60,000 bases of DNA, taken from assembly GCF_026151205.1 (NCBI RefSeq), contig NC_087073.1, positions 13,971,837 through 14,031,836 of the forward strand, written 5' to 3'. The stretch is from Bolinopsis microptera. Lineage: Eukaryota > Ctenophora > Tentaculata > Lobata > Bolinopsidae. Shown here piece after piece: positions 47,501-56,500 of the stretch; the stretch's first letter is position 1, and each line of letters starts with the position of its first letter. The translations under genes and the position numbers were made by a program. The notes beneath the pieces were generated by a model, which did not search any database, was not told the DNA's origin, and saw only the letters and a program-made list of their open reading frames with translations.

Positions 47501-50500
47501 AATCAAATTTAAAACTTACTGCAGGAGCTTGATTTTGCTGGTAACCATCGTAGCCTGAAAATTAAAGAGTAAAATTCTAAAGTTGGTAAATTTATAAGAT
47601 ATGATCACTGTAAGTGCACGAGATGACAGTTGAAAGAGAATATATACGCCGTGTTACTGAGACATTAGCTGTTACTTAATTAGAATTAGAATTAGAATTA
47701 GAATCAAATTTACACAGCAATACAATAAGAATAAAAAATAATTTAAGAAGCTTCAATCTGCTGTGCAGGACATTCAAGTCAGTCAAAAACTGTTAGCAGA
47801 ACACCCTTCTAGGGACATAAGGATATAGTTTGTAAAACATAATGAGTAATAAATTAATGAGTGATAAAATAAGATATGATTTAACAGTGAACTGTGGGCA
47901 TGAAGGTAACAATTAAGATTACATAGAATCATAGATGCCCACTTTGGAATTACGTTAGTAATGTTATTTACAGTTATACACAAAGAAGTATAGAACAATA
48001 ATAGATTGGCAATGATAACAAATGGGAACGAATAAAGGAGATGTTTAGAGTTCTATACTTCTAGAAATAGGTCATATAACGCAGGGGGCCTTTCCACCAG
48101 ACAAAAACTCCAGAACCATAAAATTTGTTTCAGTTGTCACATAGCTAGAGTGTAGAAATAGTCGAAACTATTGTTTATTTCATAGGATGAGACTCCTTGA
48201 ATTACATCTGACATAAATTTAGATTTCATACATTGTGAGAATTTTACACTACATTCTATAGTCCTTATGTTCTCTGGAATTGTATTCCAACATTTTGCAC
48301 CTAAATATGTAAAGGTTTTGTGTGTTCTGGATTTGTGAATATAAAGGTTGCACCTCTCAGCATCACGTGATCCTCCGGATACATAAGAAAATTTATCTGT
48401 GAATGATGATGGTGCAGCCTCATTAAGAATTTTATACATATACGTTGATAGATGGAGTTGTCTTCTTAAGTGTAAGGGTAACCACTTCATGTTTCGATAT
48501 ACATTTACTGATGGTTCCTGCGCTGCCAATGAACATCTAGAGCAATTTTTGCTACTTTCTTGTATAATATATCAAGAGAATTAAGTTTGGTTTTGGCAGC
48601 CCTACACCATATTATATCCAGGTAGTCAAATTGGGGGAGCATAAGAGCATTTACAAACATTTTTCTATATTTCAGTGGAAGAAGATTTTTCGACCTGTAT
48701 AATGCCCCTATTCTTTTAGCAATTTTTGATTTCACATAATCAATATGGTCTTGAAAGTTCAATAAATTGTCTATCATGAGACCTAAATATTTTTGAGATT
48801 TAGTTTCTTCTATAAATAGGCATTCTTTTTCCAAATCCAGAGGGATTGACAACGTGTCCAGATTAGGTGATCTATCAAATACAATGAATGAAGATTTTGC
48901 AGCATTTAGTCTCAGCTTGTTGATTCTAAGCCATTCATACACAATTTTCATATCCTTAATTACATTCTCATATATGCCTCGGGAAATGTTATCAAAATAT
49001 AGTGCACTGTCATCTGCAAATAAGTAAACAGTAGATTGTGTGCAATTTCTACTGAGATCATTTATGAATAAACTAAATAGAATTGGTCCTAATATGCTAC
49101 CCTGTGGCACACCTGTTTTAACAGGGAGTGATGTGCTTACATTACCACGTATTTTGGTGTGCTGCTTTCTGTCCCCAAGGTAGCTTTTGAACCACTTTAT
49201 GACAAAGCCATCAACTCCATAATACTTAAGTTTTTTTAATAAAATATTATGGCTTACTGTGTCAAAGGCCTTTTTAATATCTAAGAATACAATTGCAGGT
49301 TTCTTCTGTGATTCCTTAGACGTAAATATTTTATCAAATAGATTAAGCATTAGAAAAGTGGTGGAATGATCTTTTCTAAATCCATACTGATGGTTGGTAA
49401 GCAGTTTATTTGTTTCAACATACTCTGTAAGCTGTTGGTTAACAAAATATTCTATGCATTTTCCAAGTAGGGGGAGTATGGATATTTGCCGGTAGTTATT
49501 TGGATCATTAGGGTCACCAGTTTTAAGAATTGGAGTGACTGATGCAATTTTACATGCCAACGGCATTGTTCCACTTTTCATACTAAGGTTTATAATATGA
49601 GCTACTGGATCGATGATTTGGGGAATAATATACTTATATACTTTAATGGGCATGATATCGTTAATCGATTTATCTGATGGTATACTGAGTATATATTCTT
49701 TTACTTGTTCAACAGTCACCTCTTCGAATACAGAGAGTTTACAGTCTGTTGGAGGCGGCATATATTCTAGGAAGTCGTCTGAATCCTTTTCCTTAATTGA
49801 TTCTTGTATTATTGTACCAACTGTGGCAAAATGCAGGTTAACTCCATTAACATTTAAGTTGCTTGGGGAAGAGCTACTTATTTTTCCAGGTAAGTTTGAA
49901 GCATGTTTGATAGTTTTCCAAATACCTTTCAAATCGTTTTTTGCACTTTTCACAGTAAGGTCCTGAACAATATTTTTACGTCTGTTTTCTTTGGATAATT
50001 TTGTCACATAGTTTCTTTGGGGACGATAGTTATCCCACGAAGTAGAGCATTTCTTATGTAGTTCACTTTTTCTGCATTTACATATTCCATTAATACACTT
50101 ACACTTGAATTTGTTAAATTGTCCTAAACACTTTTTATACTTTCTGAAAAGCATCTTCTTCTTCCGTATTTCTGCCAACAGTACTTTAGAGGGATTACAA
50201 AGAAAGTTACTATTACACTTAATCTGTTTAGGTGGACAGTAATTATCATACGATTCCTGGATGTGATGATTAAGTCCATCTAGGGCATGGTCTACATTAG
50301 TACAGCTTAGAATATTACTGTAGTTACTGCAGGATCCCAGAAAATAGCTTAAGGCTTTTAGATTGTTTAAGGAGTGGTCTCTGATAAGGACCTTCTGGAA
50401 TTTACTAGCTTTATTTACTTTAAAGTCGAGAACACATTTGAGCGCTTGGTGATCTCCTATTCTATCATCAAGTACTTTACACTCTATGAAATTAGAGTAA

Positions 50501-53500
50501 CAGTTAGTCATGACAACATCTATTGTGCTCTGCGTTATTCTACCATCTAAGTTTGCAACTCTAGTAATTCCTGTAACAGTCTGTATCATTCCAAAGAGCT
50601 TCATTGTTATATCTAACTTTTTATAATCTAGATCAGATAAAGAGTTTTGGTTAACATTAACATCGCCAATCCATATTACTTTCTTACCTTGAAGTTTCAT
50701 CATACATTCAGTCATATAATCAAGGAAAGTATCTAGGTGACAAAAGTTTTGTGATCTGTAGAAGCAGCAAATGTAAAGATTGGCATCCTTGAGTTGTATC
50801 CAGATAGCTTCGATTTTAGAAATATCAGAGTAGGTTATATCTAAAGTGAGTAATTTGTGGTTAACATTTTGGTTGATCAATATACCACACCCTCCTCTTC
50901 CTCTATCGTTAGGTCTATCACACCTTATAAAATCAAAGTTTAAGGGGAAGTTAAGTGTACTAGTGTCTATATCAGATTTAAGGTTTGTCTCATTAATTCC
51001 AATTATGTCAAGCTTTTCGCGAAATATTAGCTCCTGTAGTTCGAGAGTTTTTGCCAGATTAGTCAGGCCACCCTGTATATTACATAGACCAAGAGAGAGA
51101 TTATCGTTTATTGAGGTACGAATGTGGTAATAATAAAGTTAAAAGGAGGACAAATCTATACGTTTCTTCTTCAAGCAATTTAAATGAAATTCATGAAATT
51201 TAGTTTTATTTCATGCTGATTTGTTTGTGACTCATAATTTAAAATGTGATTCCTTGATAAAAGTATCAAATACTCATTTAACTACAGAACTTTCTACGAT
51301 CTGAATGGAGAGACTAAGTTTGCTCATTGTGGGATAAATATTTTAAATGTTTCGCCAACCTGGCGATTCCCTTGATATTAAGGTGAACATTATCTATTCC
51401 CTTTTTGAAAAATACCTGTTTCCTTACTCCAGTAACTCGGCTGGTAAATAGTCTATTGGTACGTTCCAAATCTATATAATTTAACCCATGGCTAGAGCAG
51501 GTGTTAAAAATAAACCTATTTAATTCGTTGATAACTTCATTTTTGTTATAGCTGTTATAACTGTTCCTAGGTAAAATATTTATAACTGAAATTCTTGCTC
51601 CAATAAACATTCCCCAAAGTATACTTAGTATTCGATCAATTCCTTCTGTTGCATTTTTTATAGAAATAGAATTGTTACAGACAGAATCTACGTAGTTTGT
51701 GCCTGTTAGTATGAAAACACGCTTAACACCCTTTTTATCTAGTTGTTTAAACTCCTCATCTTGTAAGAGCCTATCTAACATTTGAGAAGAGTTTGCTCCA
51801 GGGTAGAAGAAAACCTTACCTTTCTGTTTCCTCGAACTTAATAGGGTTCCGTTGAGGTCCCTGAACATACTGCTACTGATGTAGATGGTATCAGTTGGCA
51901 GGTCACTTGGGGTCAGTTCAGGTGAAGGAGGCATTACAGTTGACTTGGCTGAACTCTTTACTCTGGAATGGTGGACTTCAAATTCACTTTCTTTATAGGG
52001 TACATATCCACTTGCTGGAGAAGGTGATTTTCTCGGTTGACTGCAGACTAAGGTTTTTTTTTAACAAATGTCTCAGACCCATAGCTAGATCTGTGAATTT
52101 TAGGCAGACCCACTCGACAGCGGCCAAATTTTGCGCATTATGAGCCCCAAGCCCGATACCCACTTTGCCTCCCAATTATATTATCATCTCGTAACTTCAT
52201 AATGAAGGTTCCGTTATTCATTAAAGATTAAGTTTTTTCGATTCTGGGCACGTAGCCCGACACGACACGTAGCCGGGGCGAAGCTCCTTTGGTTGGCTAG
52301 GGAGGGGGGAAGGCGCAGCCCCCAGAAAATTTTTCAGAAATTATGTGTTTTAGACGACATTTGGCATTAAAGAAATTTGTAGGACAGTAATAATCAGACA
52401 TTACAATAATACAAAATTGGGGGGCTAGGGGGGCGCAGCCCTGGCCTTCGGAAAATTTTTGAGAAATAGGGTGTTCCAGACGACATTTGTAGGACAGCAA
52501 TAATCAGACATTACAATAATACAAGGTTGGTGGGCTGGGGGTGCAACCCCCGGAAAATTTTTGAGAAATAGGGTGATTCAGACGACATTTGGCATTAAAG
52601 AAATTTGTAGGACAGCAATAATCATACATCAGAATAATATAAAGTTGGTGGGCTAGGGGAGCGAACCCCCAGGAAAATTTTTGAGAATTAGGGTGATTAA
52701 AACGGCATTTGGCATTAAAGAAATTTGGGGACAGTAATAATCAGACATCACAATAATATAAAGTTGGGGGGCCGGGGGGGCCGGGGGGCGCAGCCCCCCA
52801 GAAAATTTTTGAGAAATAATGTGTTTTAGACGACATTTGGCATTAAAGAAATTTGTAGGACAGTAATAATCAGACATCACAATAATACAAAGTTGGGAGG
52901 CTAGGGGGGCGCACCCCCCGGAAAATTTTTGAGAAATAGGGTGATTCAGACGACATTAGGCATTAAAGAAATTTGTAGGACAGTAATAATCAGACATCAC
53001 AATAATACAAAGTTGGGAGGCTAGGGGGGCGCACCCCCCGGAAAGTTTTTGAGAAATAGGGTGATTCAGACGACATTAGGCATTAAAGAAATTAGTAGGG
53101 CAGTAATAATCAGACATCACAATAATATAAAGTTGGTTGGCTAGGGAGGGGGGGGCGCAGCCAATCAGAAATTTTTTGAGAAATTATGTGTTTTAGACGA
53201 CATTTGACATTAAAGAAATTTGTAGGACAGTAATTATAATCAGACATCACAATAATACAAAGTTGGAGGGCTAGGCAGGCGCAGCCCTGGCCTTTGGAAA
53301 CTTTTTGAGAAATAGGGTGTTCCAGACGACATTTGTGGGACAGCAATAATCAGACATTACAATAATACAAGGTTGGTGGGCTGGGGGGCGCAGTAATAAT
53401 CAGACATCACAATAATATAAAGTTGGGGGACTGGGGGGGGGGGCGCAGCCCCCAAGAAAATTTTTAGAAATTATTTGTTTTAGACGACATTAGGCATTAA

Positions 53501-56500
53501 AGAAATTTGTAGGACGGCGATAATACAAAGTTGGGGGTGCAGCCCCCGGAAAATTTTTGAGAAATAGGGTGTTTCAGACGACATTTGGCATTAGAAATTT
53601 GTAATTTCAGACATCACAATAATACAAAGTTGGGGGCTAGGGGGGAACTCAGTACTTGTCACATTGAATGGAATAAGTACATATTGTATAGTGGGATTTG
53701 GGAATAATTTACGAAATGCTAAAGTCGATTGCCTGTCGTGTCGTTTAATCAAACAGTCATAAACACAGCCCACTTACCAGGCGACCATGGGGACTAGGGG
53801 GCTTATTTGGGGTTTAATTTTATTCCGGGGGTCTTCCCCTTGGCTACGTGTCTGCATTCTAGTTGCCAGACCCACTCTATTAGAGTGCAGACTCAACATT
53901 TTGGTTGCCAGACCCACTATTCTAGAGTCCAGACCCACAATTCTGGTTGTCATATCTCCTATATTCTAGTTCATAGACCCCCAATTCTGGTTGACAGAGT
54001 GAAGAATTACCATTCTGGTTGCCAGATTCACTCTTCTAGAGAGGAGACCCACTCTTCTAGTAGGTATAGAGTCAAGACCTACTATTCTAAAATGCAGACC
54101 CACCATTCTGGTTGCCCGACCCACTCTTCTAACGCAAAGACCTACCATTCTGGTTGCCAGCCCCACTCTTCTAGAGTGTAGACGCACCATTCCGATTGCC
54201 AGACCCACTATTCTTGAGTGAAGACCCACCTTTCGGGTTGCCGGACCCACTATTCTAGACTCTAGACTCCAGACGCACAATTCTGGTTGCCATATATCCT
54301 ATATTCTAGTTTAGACCCCCAATTCTGGTTGACACTTGACAGAGTGTAGACTTACCATTCTGGTTGCCAGACCCACTCTTCTAGAGTGAAGACCCACTAT
54401 TCTAGAATTTTTACCCACCATTCTTGTTGCCAGACCCACTCTTAGCTAGAGTGAAGACCCACTATTCAAGAATTCTGACCCACCATTCTTGTTTCCAGAC
54501 CCACTACCCTAAGGTGCAGACCCACTCTTCTAAAGTGTAGACCCACCAGACCTATTATTCTAGAGTGAAGACCCACCATTCGGGTTGTCCAAACCCACAA
54601 TTCTGGTAGCCATATCTCCTATATTCTAGTTTATAGACCCCCAAATCTGGTTGACAGAGTGTAGACTTACCATTCTGGTTGCCAGGCCCACTCTTCTAGA
54701 GTGAAGATCCACTATTCTAGAATGCAGACCCGCAATTCTGGTTGCCAGACCCACTATTCCAGATTGTAGACCCACCTTTCTGGTTTCCAGACTCACCCTT
54801 CTAGAGCGAAAATCCACCATTCTGGTTGCCAGACCCACTCTTCTAGAGTGTAGACGTACCATTCTGATTGCCAGACCCACTCTTCAAGGGTGCAGACCCA
54901 CATTCATGTTGCAAGACCCACTTCTAGATTTCAGACCCACTATTCTAGCTGCCAGACTCACTTATAGATTGCAGACCCACCATTCCAGCTGACAGACCCA
55001 CTCTTCTCAAGTGCAGACCCACCATTCTGGTTGCCAGACCAACTTCTAGATTGCAGACCCACCATTCCAGCTGCCAGACCCACACTTCTCAAGTGCAGAT
55101 CTACCACTCTGGTTGTCAGACCCACTCTTTAAGCCTGAAGGGTGCAGACCCACCATTCATGTTGCCAGACCCACGTCTAGATTGGAGATCCACCATTCTA
55201 ACTGCCAGACCCACTTCTAGATTGCAGACCCACCATTCTAGCTGCCAGACCCACTCTTCTCAAGTGCAGACCCACCACTCTGGTTGTCAGACCCACTCTT
55301 CAAGAATGCAAACCCACCATTCTGGTTGCAAGACCCACTTTTAGATCGCAGACCCACCATTCTAGCTGCCAGACCAACTCTTCTCAAGTGTAGACCCACC
55401 ACCCTGGTTGTCAGACCCACTCTTCAAGGGTGCAGACCCACCACTCTGGTTGTCAGACCCACTCTTCAAGGGTGTACTTACACCCACCATTCTGGTTGCC
55501 GGACCCACTTCTAGATTGCAGACCCACCATTCCAGCTGCCAGACCCACTCTTCTCAAGTCCAGACCCACCACTCGGGTTGTCAGACCCACTCTTCAAGGG
55601 TGTACGTACACCCACCATTCTGGTTGCCAGACCAACTTCTAGATTGCAGACCCACCATTCCAGCTGCCAGACCCACTCTTCTCAAGTCCAGACCCACCAC
55701 TCTGGTTGTCAGACCCACTCTTAAAGGGTGCAGACTCACCATTTAGCGGCCAGACCCACGCTTCTCAAGTGCAGACCCACCACTCTGGTTGCCGGACCCA
55801 CTCTTCTAGAGTGAAGACTCATTATTCTCGAATGCAGATCCACAATTCTGTTGCTAGACCAACTTCTAGATTGCAGACCCACCATTCCAGCCGCCAGACC
55901 CACTCTTCTCAAGTGCAGACCCACCATTCTGGTTGTCAGACCCACTCTTCTAGAGTGAAGACTCATTATTCTCGAATGCAGATCCACAATTCTGGTTGCT
56001 AGACCAACTTCTAGATTGCAGACCCACCATTCCAGCCGCAAGAACCACTCTTCTCAAGTGCAGACCCACCATTCTGGTTGTCAGACCCACTCTTCAAGGG
56101 TGTAGACCCACAATTCTGGTTAACAGACCCACTTCTAGATTGCATACCCACCATTCTAGCTGCCAGATCCACTATTCTCAAGTGCACACCCACCACTCTG
56201 GTTGTCAGACCACTCTTTAAGGGTACAGACCCATCATTCTGGTTGCCAGACCCACTTCTAGATTGCAGACCCACCATTCTGGTTGCCAGACCCACTTCTA
56301 GATTGCAGACCCACCATTCTAGCGGCCAGACCCACTCTTCTCAAGTGCAGACCCACCACTCTAGGCAACAGGGGTGAATAATATCAACAAATAAAGATTG
56401 TTTAATTTTTGCAAAAAATTTCTCGTCATGTGACAACCCTTCCAAACCCCCCTCAACCCCCTACCCCTCCCCCCTAAAAAACTCATCGGATTTTTGCTTC

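Larger units (their letters stand above)
47679..52058 (-). mobile_element. CR1-type LINE, 5'-truncated, in RBM intron 1
   Basis: Contains an SGNH-esterase ORF1, an EN-RT ORF2 and a 3' end of TTCTAA hexamer repeats (47679-47706), as CR1/L2-like elements end in short tandem repeats rather than poly-A. It lies in the same orientation as the host gene. Its left half is bounded by tandem arrays, so the original 5' end is lost. Confidence 0.85.

Noticed and set aside
49613-51130. Plus-strand ORFs across the LINE
   Set aside because: Antisense shadows of ORF2, which has intact EN and RT motifs on the minus strand.
53787-56377. Many overlapping ORFs with HHSGCQTHSS-type repeats on both strands
   Set aside because: The 21/42-bp array keeps all frames open; no conserved start or domain.
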